Source of the DNA: Pseudomonas purpurea
GTDB lineage: Bacteria; Pseudomonadota; Gammaproteobacteria; Pseudomonadales; Pseudomonadaceae
Assembly: GCF_039908635.1 (NCBI RefSeq)
Contig: NZ_CP150918.1
Span: 3,715,001 to 3,779,000 of the forward strand
Direction: 5' to 3'
DNA length: 64,000 nt
Made by a program: the position numbers and the translations under genes. The notes below the pieces were generated by a model, which saw only the letters and a list, made by a program, of their open reading frames with translations, was not told where the DNA came from and did not search any database. Position 1 is the first letter of the stretch; the number at the start of each line of letters is the position of its first letter. Below, piece by piece: positions 30,368-39,358 of the stretch.

Positions 30368-30724
30368 GTGGAAATTTTTAAAGAGTTTACCTTCGAGTCC
30401 GCCCACCGCCTGCCCCACGTCCCGGAAGGTCACAAGTGCGGCCGGTTGCACGGTCACTCGTTCAAAGTGGCGATTCACCTGAGCGGCGACCTCGATCCAC
30501 ACACCGGCTGGATCCGCGACTTCTCGGAGATCAAGGCGATTTTCAAGCCGCTCTACGAGCGCCTCGACCACAACTACCTGAACGATATTCCTGGTCTGGA
30601 AAACCCGACCAGTGAAGTGCTGGCCAAGTGGATCTGGAACGAGTTGAAGCCATTGCTGCCGGAGCTTAGTGCGATTCGGATTCACGAGACGTGCACCAGC
30701 GGGTGCATCTATCACGGCGAGTAA
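30368..30724 (+). CDS. queD: 6-carboxy-5,6,7,8-tetrahydropterin synthase
   Basis: 118 aa from a GTG at 30368 ([20 protein letters not shown]). QueD turns dihydroneopterin triphosphate into 6-carboxytetrahydropterin, the second step of queuosine (7-deazaguanine tRNA base) synthesis. Zinc His residues lie in ESAHRLPH and GRLHGHSF; the catalytic Cys is in [11 protein letters not shown], and the DHNYLND and [11 protein letters not shown] segments complete the family pattern. Normal length. Confidence 0.95.
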   Translation: MEIFKEFTFESAHRLPHVPEGHKCGRLHGHSFKVAIHLSGDLDPHTGWIRDFSEIKAIFKPLYERLDHNYLNDIPGLENPTSEVLAKWIWNELKPLLPELSAIRIHETCTSGCIYHGE

Positions 30725-30737
30725 GCCTGTGATGAAA

Positions 30738-30759
30738 AAACCACCGATTGCGGTGGTTT
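30738..30759 (+). terminator. Terminator of queD
   Basis: Arms AAACCACCG and CGGTGGTTT with loop ATTG, followed by CTTAT. Short T tract but convincing position. Confidence 0.75.
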
Positions 30760-30829
30760 CTTATGCCTGCCACATCGCCCTCGCTCCCGGAACAGTTCAG
30801 CCCTGATCCGGAGCCCGGGCGCCTGCCCC

Positions 30830-30966
30830 ATGCCGTTCCTTATTCGTCTCGCCACACCGCCGGATATCGCGCCAATCGAAGCGATCACCCTCGCAGCCTA
30901 TTCCCCCCTTACATCAAGTGCATCGGCCGCAAACCCTCGTCGATGATCAATGACGACGCCCGATAG
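30830..30966 (+). pseudogene. Remnant of a GNAT acetyltransferase
   Basis: From ATG 30830 the frame reads MPFLIRLATPPDIAPIEAIT, then AAYS, the opening of a GNAT domain. A shift at a run of six C's (30903-30908) is needed to continue as PYIKCIGRKPSSMINDDAR before a stop. This matches the family's usual start (AAYSPYVxRIGRxPxPM) but lacks the remaining 120 or so residues including the acetyl-CoA site. It looks like a decayed, truncated gene beside codB. Confidence 0.6.
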
Positions 30967-31130
30967 TGCGCCAACGCGCACCATAACCGCACCGTTTTTA
31001 CGTCCCCTTGCGGGCAGTTCCCGCTGTTTGACTATAAATAACAGGCAGGTCTCCCCGTCATCACGGCGCCCGCGCGCTTGGCACGGTGACTGCTACGTAC
31101 CTGCGTCACTCATCCAGCAGGGAATGCCCC

Positions 31131-32411
31131 ATGACGCAGAACGATCCTGGCAATGACTATCCTTTGAGCGAAGTCCCGATGCATGCCCGCAAGGGGCTCG
31201 CCTCCACCGCCATGGTGCTGTTGGGCTTCACGTTTTTCACCGCCACCATGTTTGCCGGCGGCAAGTTGGGCATCGCGTTCAGTTTCAGCGAGATGCTCAC
31301 GGTGATCGTGCTCGGCAACCTGCTGCTGGGGGCCTACGCCGCCGCGCTGGGCTACATCGCCTTCAAGAGCGGTTTGAACGCGGTGTTGATGGGTCGGTTC
31401 TGCTTCGGCGAAATCGGCAGCAAACTCAGCGACCTGATTCTGGGTTTCACCCAGATCGGCTGGTACGCCTGGGGCACCGCCACCGCCGCGGTGGTGCTGG
31501 GCAAATACTTCGCGCTGGAGCCAGGCACGGTGCTGGGGCTGATGGTGCTGTTTGGCCTGGTGTTTTGCGCCACGGCGTATGTCGGTTATCGCGGGCTGGA
31601 AATCCTCTCGTACATCGCGGTGCCGGCCATGGCCGTGCTGTTGTTACTGTCGATGTGGGTCGCCACGGTGAAAGTCGGCGGGTTGGAGGGTTTGCTCGCC
31701 GTGGTCCCGACGGCAACCCTGGATTGGTCGACCGCCATTACGTTGGTGTTCGGCACCTTTGTCAGCGGCGCGACCCAAGCCACCAACTGGACGCGTTTTT
31801 CCCGCTCGGCGCGGGTCGCGGTGCTGGCGAGTCTGATCGGTTTTTTCATCGGCAATGGCCTGATGGTGTTGATCGGCGCCTACGGGGCAATCGTCTATCA
31901 GCAGCCGGACGTGGTCGAGGTACTGCTCCTGCAAGGCTTTGCCATGGCGGCGATGGCGATGCTGTTGCTGAACATCTGGAGCACCCAGGACAACACCATC
32001 TACAACTTTGCCGTCGCCGGTTGCAACCTGCTGCGCACCCGTCGGCGCAAAACCGTGACCCTGGCGGGCGCCGTCATCGGTACGTTGCTCGCGCTGCTGG
32101 GCATGTATGACCTGCTGGTGCCGTACCTGATTCTGCTGGGCACGGTGATCCCGCCGATGGGCGGGGTGATCATGGCGGATTTCTTCTTCCGTTATCGTAG
32201 CCACTATCCGCGCCTGGCCGACGCGCAACTGCCGGCGTTCAACTGGCCGGGGCTGAGCGCCTATGGCGTCGGTACCGTGGCGGCATTTCATTCGCCGTGG
32301 GTCGCGCCGCTGGTCGGCATTGCCGCCGCCGCGTTAACGTACATCGTATTGACCGGCCTGCTCGGCGCCCGCACACCGGCACCCGACTCAGGCCCATTAC
32401 AAGACCTATAA
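31131..32411 (+). CDS. codB: Cytosine permease
   Basis: 426 aa, start MTQNDPGNDYPLSEVPMHAR. An NCS1-family transporter with about twelve membrane spans. The hallmark segments are VPMHARKGLASTAMVLLGF, GRFCFGEIGSKLSDLILGF and TQIGWYAWGTATAAV. It imports cytosine, which codA, 13 bases downstream, deaminates to uracil. The 164 bases before it show no purine-type riboswitch that I can recognise. Confidence 0.93.
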   Translation: MTQNDPGNDYPLSEVPMHARKGLASTAMVLLGFTFFTATMFAGGKLGIAFSFSEMLTVIVLGNLLLGAYAAALGYIAFKSGLNAVLMGRFCFGEIGSKLSDLILGFTQIGWYAWGTATAAVVLGKYFALEPGTVLGLMVLFGLVFCATAYVGYRGLEILSYIAVPAMAVLLLLSMWVATVKVGGLEGLLAVVPTATLDWSTAITLVFGTFVSGATQATNWTRFSRSARVAVLASLIGFFIGNGLMVLIGAYGAIVYQQPDVVEVLLLQGFAMAAMAMLLLNIWSTQDNTIYNFAVAGCNLLRTRRRKTVTLAGAVIGTLLALLGMYDLLVPYLILLGTVIPPMGGVIMADFFFRYRSHYPRLADAQLPAFNWPGLSAYGVGTVAAFHSPWVAPLVGIAAAALTYIVLTGLLGARTPAPDSGPLQDL

Positions 32412-32424
32412 AAGGATTTGCCTG

Positions 32425-33678
32425 ATGCACATCATCAACGCCCGCCTGCGCAATCACGAAGGCCTGCATGCGCTGCACCTGGAAAACGGCTTGATCGCCA
32501 GCATCGCCCGCCAGACCGAGGCGCCTACCCTGGGCCCGGAAGACCTGGACGCTGGCGGCAACCTGGTGGTCCCGCCCTTCGTCGAACCGCACATTCACCT
32601 CGACGCCACCCTGACCGCTGGCGAGCCGCGCTGGAACATGAGCGGCACGCTGTTCGAAGGTATTGAATGCTGGGGCGAACGCAAGGCAACCATCACCCAG
32701 GAAGACACCAAGACCCGCGCCAAAAAGACCATTGCCACCCTCGCCGCCCACGGCATCCAGCATGTGCGCACCCACGTCGACGTCACCGATCCCGAGCTGA
32801 CCGCGCTCAAGGCCATGCTTGAGGTGCGCGAGGAAAGCCGTCACCTGATCGACCTGCAAATCGTCGCGTTCCCCCAGGAAGGTATCGAGTCCTACCGCAA
32901 CGGCCGCGAACTGATGACCGAGGCCATTGCCCTAGGCGCCGATGTGGTCGGCGGCATTCCGCATTTCGAGTACACCCGCGACCAAGGGGTCAGCTCGGTG
33001 AAGTTCCTCATGGACCTGGCCGAGCGCACCGGCTGCCTGGTGGACGTGCATTGCGACGAAACCGACGACCCGCACTCGCGCTTTCTCGAAGTGCTGGCCG
33101 AAGAAGCCCGCAGCCGCGACATGGGCGCACGGGTAACCGCCAGCCACACCACGGCGATGGGCTCTTACGACAACGCTTACTGCGCCAAATTGTTTCGTTT
33201 GCTCGGGCACTCGGGGATCAGTTTTGTCTCGTGCCCCACCGAGAGTATTCACTTGCAGGGGCGCTTCGATAACTTCCCGAAACGCCGGGGCGTGACGCGG
33301 GTCAATGAGCTGCTCGAAGCCGGGATGAACGTGTGTTTCGGTCAGGACTCGATCGTCGACCCTTGGTATCCGCTGGGCAACGGCAACATCCTGCGGGTAC
33401 TCGAAGCCGGGCTGCATATCTGCCACATGCTCGGTTATCGCAACCTGCAAAGCGCCCTCGACCTGGTGACCGACAACAGCGCCAAGGCCATGGCCCTGGG
33501 TGATCGTTATGGACTGGAACCGGGGCGTCCGGCCAACCTGCTGATTCTTTCGGCGGACAGCGACTACGAAGTGATTCGCAGCCAGGGCTTGCCGTTGTAT
33601 TCGGTTCGCGCGGGCAAGGTGTTGATGCAACGCCAGATGCCGCAGGTGCAATGGGCCAGCGACGTGCGCTTCGGCTGA
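32425..33678 (+). CDS. codA: Cytosine deaminase
   Basis: 417 aa of the amidohydrolase superfamily: metal ligands in the HxH motif FVEPHIHLDATLTAG, a further His in VDVHCDETDDPHSRF, the active-site segment VTASHTTAMGSYDNAYC and the last Asp in CFGQDSIVDPWYPLGNGN. It converts cytosine to uracil and ammonia for pyrimidine salvage. In an operon with codB. Full length and intact. Confidence 0.95.
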   Translation: MHIINARLRNHEGLHALHLENGLIASIARQTEAPTLGPEDLDAGGNLVVPPFVEPHIHLDATLTAGEPRWNMSGTLFEGIECWGERKATITQEDTKTRAKKTIATLAAHGIQHVRTHVDVTDPELTALKAMLEVREESRHLIDLQIVAFPQEGIESYRNGRELMTEAIALGADVVGGIPHFEYTRDQGVSSVKFLMDLAERTGCLVDVHCDETDDPHSRFLEVLAEEARSRDMGARVTASHTTAMGSYDNAYCAKLFRLLGHSGISFVSCPTESIHLQGRFDNFPKRRGVTRVNELLEAGMNVCFGQDSIVDPWYPLGNGNILRVLEAGLHICHMLGYRNLQSALDLVTDNSAKAMALGDRYGLEPGRPANLLILSADSDYEVIRSQGLPLYSVRAGKVLMQRQMPQVQWASDVRFG

Positions 33679-33812
33679 TCACCCGACAACCGAAACATCT
33701 TGTCTCAGATCCGCGCCACCCAACGTCACCGGGCGTCTGACACCCAGTGCGCAACTTCTTGCGCACCGGTGAGGCGTTACCATCCCCGACACCCCAACCG
33801 TACGAGAGAACA

Positions 33813-34082
33813 ATGAGCCACCTGCCCCCGAAAAACGCTCCCCAGCCTGTTCCCAGTTCTGCCCACTGGTGGTGGGCCACAGGCCTGCTCTCAGGGTCTT
33901 GGCTGGTTGCCATGCTGATCGTCATTGCCACAGAGGATGTCATCTCATTGATCTGGATGGCGCTAACCCCCTGGGTAATCCTGACGACGGCGATTATCGC
34001 CGTGTCGAAAATGGCCGCGGCCAGAGCCATCCGAAAACGAAATGGCCAAGCGGCCGCGGAACAACAGGGACCGACGTCTTAA
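33813..34082 (+). CDS. Small two-helix membrane protein, unknown function
   Basis: 89 aa, MSHLPPKNAPQPVPSSAHWW; GAGAG precedes the ATG. Two hydrophobic segments (ATGLLSGSWLVAMLIVIA and LIWMALTPWVILTTAIIAV) and a basic tail rich in Arg, Lys and Ala. A perfect hairpin without a T run (GTGCGCAA/TTGCGCAC, 33747-33766) lies upstream. No family recognised. Confidence 0.6.
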   Translation: MSHLPPKNAPQPVPSSAHWWWATGLLSGSWLVAMLIVIATEDVISLIWMALTPWVILTTAIIAVSKMAAARAIRKRNGQAAAEQQGPTS

Positions 34083-34103
34083 GCTCGGCCCCTGTTTCCG
34101 GTT

Positions 34104-34532
34104 TCAGCCTGCGACGGCGGCAACGGCGTCGATCTCGAACAACATGCCGTCCAGCGCCAGCCGCGGAACCGGGATCAGCGTGCACGCCGGTTTGGGCGCA
34201 GCGCCCCAGACCTGATGCAGTGCCTTGCCGAAGATTTCCAGACGCTCATGACTGTGGTCGACAATCAACACCGTCAGTTTGGCCACATCGGACACCTCGG
34301 CCCCGGCCGCCGCCAACGCGCACTGCAGATTGCTCAGCGCCTGGCGAACCTGTTCGGCGAAATCGCTGGACAGCTGGCTCTGGGCGTTCTCGCCTCCCTG
34401 ACCGGCAACAAATACCAGCCGTGCGCCCGCCGCCACTTGGGCCAGATGGGAGTAACCGTTGGGCGCGGGGTCGTAGAGGCCCGGCGGGTTCGACAGCTGC
34501 AACGTAGCGCGGTGCGGTTTATCTGTAGGCAT
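34104..34532 (-). CDS. RidA/YjgF/YER057c family protein
   Basis: 142 aa. RidA-like core: YSHLAQVAAGARLVFVAGQG, FAEQVRQALSNLQCALAAAG and the C-terminal FEIDAVAAVAG. The Arg that in true RidA deaminates 2-aminoacrylate (PxRSCVEV) is replaced: here the segment reads KPACTLIPVPRLAL, with Cys in that position. It is therefore probably not a classical enamine deaminase but one of the divergent subfamilies. Follows the cyclase gene by 44 bases and is likely cotranscribed. Confidence 0.85.
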   Translation of the reverse strand: MPTDKPHRATLQLSNPPGLYDPAPNGYSHLAQVAAGARLVFVAGQGGENAQSQLSSDFAEQVRQALSNLQCALAAAGAEVSDVAKLTVLIVDHSHERLEIFGKALHQVWGAAPKPACTLIPVPRLALDGMLFEIDAVAAVAG

Positions 34533-34576
34533 AGCGTTTCTCCGGGGTTGGCAATGATCGAGGGGGTATTGCCCGC

Positions 34577-35575
34577 TTACTTGATGGGCAGCGCCATCGG
34601 GCGGATGGGCGCGGCGTCGGCGCCCCGAAGCTTGAGGGAAGCACCGATAAAAGCGAACTGATAAATCCGGTCGCGGGCCAGTCCTTCAAGGTTGACCAGT
34701 TCCAGAATCGGCGCGCCCTTCATCGCCAGCAGGTAGGTGTGCAGCGGCAAGTAATTGCCTTCCACTTCCGAGGGGAAGGTTTCAAAACTCAGGTTGTCGG
34801 CCCCCACCACCATGGCTTCGCCGTCCTCGATCAGGAACTTCGCCGCGTCCAGGCTCAGGCCCGGCGGGTTGGTCATGTACTTTTGCGCCTGTTCATAGTC
34901 ACGCATGCGGCCCGTACGGATCAGCACCACGTCGCCCTTTTCAAGGGCCACCTTTTGCAGCTTCAGCGCTTCATGCAGGTCCTCGCGGGTCACCCGATAA
35001 CTGTCCGGCAGCATCTCCAGGCCTTTGGCCGCCGCGACGTCGATCAGCACGCCACGGGCAATGATCGGCGGCAGTTTCTCCGCGCCAGTGACGTTCCAGC
35101 CACGGTCTCCCAAGTGTTCATCGGCGCGGAAACCGTTCCAGATTTTGCCGTTCAGGCCAAAGTGGTTCAGTGCGTCGATATGCGTGCCCATGTGGGCATA
35201 CATCGACACCGCTGAACCGCTGTAGCTGACGTGCTGGTTCATCGGTTCACCGACCTGCATCGGGTCGGCGATCACGTTGCCGTGCGGAGTGTGGGTCATC
35301 CACATCTGGTACGGCGGGTCGCCCGCCGCCTGCCAGCTCGGCATGCCGATGAAGTAGTCGACCGCCAGGTCGTAGGCCTGGGCCCCCGTCACGCGGGCCA
35401 TGATCGCGGCGCGCGATTGCGGGGTGATCAGGTTCAGGCGGCCGATTTCATCGGTCGGCCCCCACGGGCTGATGCCGACTTCAGGCGCGGCGTGTGCAGC
35501 GCCAGCGAACACGGACAGCAACGCTGGCAGCGCGGCGTGTCGGGAGATTCGTTTGAATGCGGTGAAAACAGTCAT
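34577..35575 (-). CDS. Secreted cyclase-family (kynurenine formamidase-like) hydrolase
   Basis: 332 aa, start MTVFTAFKRISRHAALPALL; signal peptide cut near AHA, so periplasmic. The cyclase family metal motif HxGTHxD is present as AHMGTHIDALNHFG. Further family segments are LDAAKFLIEDGEAMVVGADN and a C-terminal IYQFAFIGASLKLRGADAAP. Family members hydrolyse amides or cyclise products; the substrate is unknown. Divergent LysR gene 98 bases away probably regulates it. Confidence 0.85.
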   Translation of the reverse strand: MTVFTAFKRISRHAALPALLSVFAGAAHAAPEVGISPWGPTDEIGRLNLITPQSRAAIMARVTGAQAYDLAVDYFIGMPSWQAAGDPPYQMWMTHTPHGNVIADPMQVGEPMNQHVSYSGSAVSMYAHMGTHIDALNHFGLNGKIWNGFRADEHLGDRGWNVTGAEKLPPIIARGVLIDVAAAKGLEMLPDSYRVTREDLHEALKLQKVALEKGDVVLIRTGRMRDYEQAQKYMTNPPGLSLDAAKFLIEDGEAMVVGADNLSFETFPSEVEGNYLPLHTYLLAMKGAPILELVNLEGLARDRIYQFAFIGASLKLRGADAAPIRPMALPIK

Positions 35576-35673
35576 GAGCAGTTCCTTGCCAAGTGAAGGT
35601 GCCATGGTATTAAGTTGCGCTTTATAGATAATCAGCGTTCTGGTTAATACATTTTCAACCTGGAAGAAACTAT

Positions 35674-36564
35674 ATGGATGTACTGATGGCCATGCGCACC
35701 TTTCGCCGGGTGGTCGAGCGCGCCAGTTTCAGCCAGGCCGCCCTGGACCTGCGCCAGTCCACGGCAGCGGTCAGCAAACAGGTACGGCAACTGGAGGAAC
35801 GCCTGGGCAGCCTGCTGATTTTGCGCACCACGCGCCGCATGAGTCTGTCGGAGGCAGGCCAGGCCTATTTCAAGGAATGCTGCCACTTGCTCGACGAGTT
35901 CGATGCCCTGGAGCGCGCCACCCTGGCCGGCGCGAGCGAACCCAGCGGCAACCTGCGGGTCAACGCACCGCTGTCGTTCGGGCTCAAAGTGTTGTCGCCG
36001 GTGCTGGTGAGCTTTATGCAGCGTTACCCGCAACTCAACGTCGAACTGACCCTGGATGACCGGGTGCTGGATGTGGTCAGCGAAGGCTTCGACGTGTCGC
36101 TGCGGATTCGTACCAGCCTGGCTGACTCGTCCTTGATTGCCCGGCGCCTGGGCGACATCGAACAAATCATCTGCGCGGCCCCGACCTACCTCGACAGCCA
36201 TGGCACGCCAAACTGCGCCGAAGACCTCTACCAGCACGAGTGCCTGACGTATCGGCTGACCGACCATCCCTGCGCCTGGCAGCTCGAAGGCCCACACGGC
36301 CAGACGCGGTTGCAAGTGCCGGTGCGCTTCAGCGTCGACAACAGCCTGATGCTCAGCGACATGCTGCTGGCCGGTCTGGGCATCGGCGCCCTGCCCTCGT
36401 TCATCGCCCGACCGCTGCTGGACAGCGGCCAGTTGGTGCGGGTGCTGCCCGAGCACTCGATGTCCCGCCGGGGGATCTATGCGGTGTACGCAAGCAACCG
36501 CCATCTTTCGCACAAGGTCCGGGTGTTTGTCGATTTTCTGGCTGAAGCCCTGGGAGATGAGTGA
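35674..36564 (+). CDS. LysR-type transcriptional regulator
   Basis: 296 aa. Winged helix MDVLMAMRTFRRVVERASFS with the recognition helix STAAVSKQVRQLEERLG, then a periplasmic-binding-protein-like effector domain (LRVNAPLSFGLKVLSPVLV, LSDMLLAGLGIGALPSFIA). Divergent from the cyclase-RidA operon, its most likely target; the 98-base shared gap would hold the operator. Confidence 0.9.
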   Translation: MDVLMAMRTFRRVVERASFSQAALDLRQSTAAVSKQVRQLEERLGSLLILRTTRRMSLSEAGQAYFKECCHLLDEFDALERATLAGASEPSGNLRVNAPLSFGLKVLSPVLVSFMQRYPQLNVELTLDDRVLDVVSEGFDVSLRIRTSLADSSLIARRLGDIEQIICAAPTYLDSHGTPNCAEDLYQHECLTYRLTDHPCAWQLEGPHGQTRLQVPVRFSVDNSLMLSDMLLAGLGIGALPSFIARPLLDSGQLVRVLPEHSMSRRGIYAVYASNRHLSHKVRVFVDFLAEALGDE

Positions 36565-36659
36565 CGCCGGGCGCCGAACCTTGCGGTCGCCGGACGGTCC
36601 CTGATGTGCAAGGATGTTGCCCTGCTCGCAGCCTCCCCCCGAAAGACCAAGGATTGTTC

Positions 36660-37812
36660 ATGACCGCCATCACCCCTCCAGCGCCCGTCATCCCGGGTCG
36701 CCTGGAACAAATGTCGACCCGTATCGCCTTCTTCATCGCCGGTTTCGGCATCGCCGCCTGGGCACCGCTCGTGCCCTACGCCAAGGCCCGGGCCGGGCTC
36801 GATGAAGGCACCCTCGGTTTACTGTTGTTGTGCCTGGGGGTCGGCTCGATTCTGGCCATGCCCATGGCCGGAGTCCTCGCGTCGCGGTTTGGCTGCCGAC
36901 GGGTGCTCAGCGGCGGGACGATCCTGATCTGCCTGGCGCTGCCGTTGCTGGCCACGGTGTCGTCGATTCCGCTGCTGATCGCGGCATTGTTCCTGTTCGG
37001 CGCCGGGCTGGGCACGGTGGACTCGACTGTGAACCTGCAAGCGGTGATCGTCGAACGGGCCAGCGGCAAGAACATGATGTCGGGCTTTCACGGGTTGTTC
37101 AGCCTGGGCGGGATTGTCGGCGCAGCAGGCGTTAGCGCATTGCTGGGCCTGGGCGTGTCGCCGCTGGGTGCAACGCTGGTAGTGATCGTGTTTTTGCTGG
37201 TGTCGTTGTTCAAGGCTGCGCCACACCTGTTGCCGTACGGCAGTGAAAGCGCCGGCCCCGGCGTTCGCCGTCCCCCATGGCGTGGTGTTGCTGATTGGCA
37301 GCCTGTGTTTTGTGGTGTTCCTCGCCGAAGGCGCGGTGCTCGACTGGAGCGCGGTGTTCCTGGCCTCCGAACGCAACCTCGACACCGCGTACGCAGGCCT
37401 CGGTTATGCGGCGTTCGCGCTGACCATGACCGCCGGGCGCCTGACCGGCGATGCCATCGTCCGCCGCCTGGGCGCCACGCGAGTGATTGTGCTGGGCGGG
37501 CTGACCGCTGCGGCCGGCCTGATGCTGGCCACCCTCGCGCCAGCCTGGGAAATGGCACTGGTCGGTTATGCGCTGGTGGGCGCCGGCTGTTCGAACATCG
37601 TGCCGGTGCTCTACACCGCCGTCGGCAAGCAGACCGTCATGCCCGAGAACATCGCCGTGCCGGCCATCACCACCCTGGGTTACGCCGGCATTCTGGCGGG
37701 GCCCGCAGTGATTGGTTTTATCGCCCATGGCAGCAGCTTGAGTGTTGCCTTTGGCTTGATCGCCGTGTTGCTGCTGGCCGTTGCGGCCAGTGGCAAGGTA
37801 TTGAAGGTTTAA
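36660..37812 (+). CDS. MFS transporter, YbjJ-like (reading frame broken by 1 extra base)
   Basis: Starts MTAITPPAPVIPGRLEQMST. The first half (six membrane spans, FFIAGFGIAAWAPLVPYAKA, AGLGTVDSTVNLQAVIVE) is in one frame up to PYGSESAG; the second half (FAVPHGVVLLIGSLCFVVFL, then six spans) is in the next. The shift lies at GGCCCC, 37254-37259. Removing one C gives ESAGPAFAVPHG and a 383-aa protein with twelve spans. NMMSGFHGLFSLGGIVGA is typical of the YbjJ/fucose-permease-like group. Substrate unknown. The 244 bases after it hold nothing I can annotate. Confidence 0.85.
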
Positions 37813-38056
37813 AAGCATCGTCGGATCGCCGCCCAAACCAAGCCTCGCGGCTACAGATTCTGCATCACCCTGTAGAGACTCTGTTCACGGTCAAGCTAAC
37901 GCGCGGGCACGCCGTCGATAAACACCGTGGAGCGTGGCGACAGCCGCGACGTCGGCCTCAAACGCCGACGTTCAAGGAAATATCACTGCCACCAGTGCCG
38001 TTGGGCACCTGGAGCTGCCGCCCCGGCACAAGGCAATATTCCTTGCGTACTCGCTG

Positions 38057-39247
38057 TCAGGTGGTGCGAACGGCGACCACTCGAAACCCCATGAGAGAAA
38101 TCGTTATCTGGACGACCAGGACCAGACACAGCAATACCGCTGCCATTCCCCAGTCACCGCTGTCGGCGATAAACCCCAACGCTGCGATCATGATCGTGGC
38201 GCCCATGTTGCCGACCAACCAGAAAATCGAGGTCGCCGTCCCTGACCTGGACAGACCGGCAGTGTCGGATATCAGTTGCAACAGAAGAGGCAACGGCGAT
38301 AACAGTGCTGCGCCAATCACGACCCCCGCCAGACTCAATACCAACGGGGAGCCAGACGTAAAGAGCAGTACCGTGCCGATCCCCGCCAACAATGAAACCC
38401 CGGACAGGATGCCCCCCACCGTTGCCCCGCTGCGCACCAGAAAGGGCATGAACGTCATGCCTGCAATACCGCCGACCAACATCAGAATGACGATAAACCC
38501 TGAAACCTGTGTTTCGATCCCCTGACGTAACAGGATCGGTTCCAGCCATGTCGTAATGGCGGAGAAATACCCGTTGGTTAAAAAGATCATCAGCAAAACA
38601 GCCGTGAACGGCGCTGTGCGCAATAAATCGACACCCTGCGCGAGTAGACGGCCACCGGTTATTACAGGAACGGAAGTTGTTTGCCCAACGGGGCCATCTC
38701 GCGGGACATAAATGAAGGTCAATAGCGCAATCAGCCCCAGGATCGCGACGTCAATCAACAACGAACTGCTGATGTTCCCCTTCTCCGTCAACGGGACAAT
38801 AATGAACGCGGAACCTATACCCAGGAAAATCACCATACTGAACAGCGTCGTGACACGCGCATGCTCGTCTTCAGAGAACCAGGTGATCATCAACTTGACG
38901 AGCAGCGACATGGTCAATGGTTGAACAAAACCGAACAACAGTTGACCGGCAAGCAGGTATTCATAACGGGGTTGTAACACTCGAATCAATGCCGCCAGCA
39001 ACATGGCGACTGCCGTAATGCGCAAAGATGTTTGCACCGATATCCGGTCAATCAGGCCTCCGCTGGGAAGCGCCAGCGGTAATGCCAGCGCCGTCACGGC
39101 CAAAGACAACGAACCGACCTGCCCATAGCTAATGCCGTAATGGGTGGACACCTGGTCCGTGATGGGCGCAAAGCGCATCCACTCATATTGGGTCAACGCA
39201 AGCATGCCGGAGTAAATACAAAGAATACGGTAACGTACTGGGATCAC
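38057..39247 (-). CDS. MFS exporter, last gene of the 38-46.5 kb operon
   Basis: 396 aa from GTG 39247, which has GGGAG six bases upstream; a longer frame exists but lacks a ribosome site. About twelve spans: MIPVRYRILCIYSGMLALTQ, YGISYGQVGSLSLAVTALAL and PSGGLIDRISVQTSLRI. The loop motif and N-terminus resemble MFS members that move small metabolites (FLVCR/CynX-like). It follows the methyltransferase by 111 bases. Its place at the end of a biosynthetic operon suggests export of the product or self-protection. Confidence 0.8.
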   Translation of the reverse strand: MIPVRYRILCIYSGMLALTQYEWMRFAPITDQVSTHYGISYGQVGSLSLAVTALALPLALPSGGLIDRISVQTSLRITAVAMLLAALIRVLQPRYEYLLAGQLLFGFVQPLTMSLLVKLMITWFSEDEHARVTTLFSMVIFLGIGSAFIIVPLTEKGNISSSLLIDVAILGLIALLTFIYVPRDGPVGQTTSVPVITGGRLLAQGVDLLRTAPFTAVLLMIFLTNGYFSAITTWLEPILLRQGIETQVSGFIVILMLVGGIAGMTFMPFLVRSGATVGGILSGVSLLAGIGTVLLFTSGSPLVLSLAGVVIGAALLSPLPLLLQLISDTAGLSRSGTATSIFWLVGNMGATIMIAALGFIADSGDWGMAAVLLCLVLVVQITISLMGFRVVAVRTT

Positions 39248-39358
39248 GTTAATCTCCCGCGAAAAGACACGAGTGAAGTCCGGGAGCAAGTACCCCCGGA
39301 CCTTGAGTCCACACTGTGCGAAAACAACGCCCCGACAGGGCATTGTTCATCAACCCTG

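Noticed and set aside
30967..31130. Purine or other riboswitch before codB
   Set aside because: No conserved riboswitch core could be recognised in this stretch.
33747..33766. Hairpin GTGCGCAA/TTGCGCAC as codA terminator
   Set aside because: A perfect 8-bp stem, but no T run follows and it lies close to the next gene's leader; function unclear.
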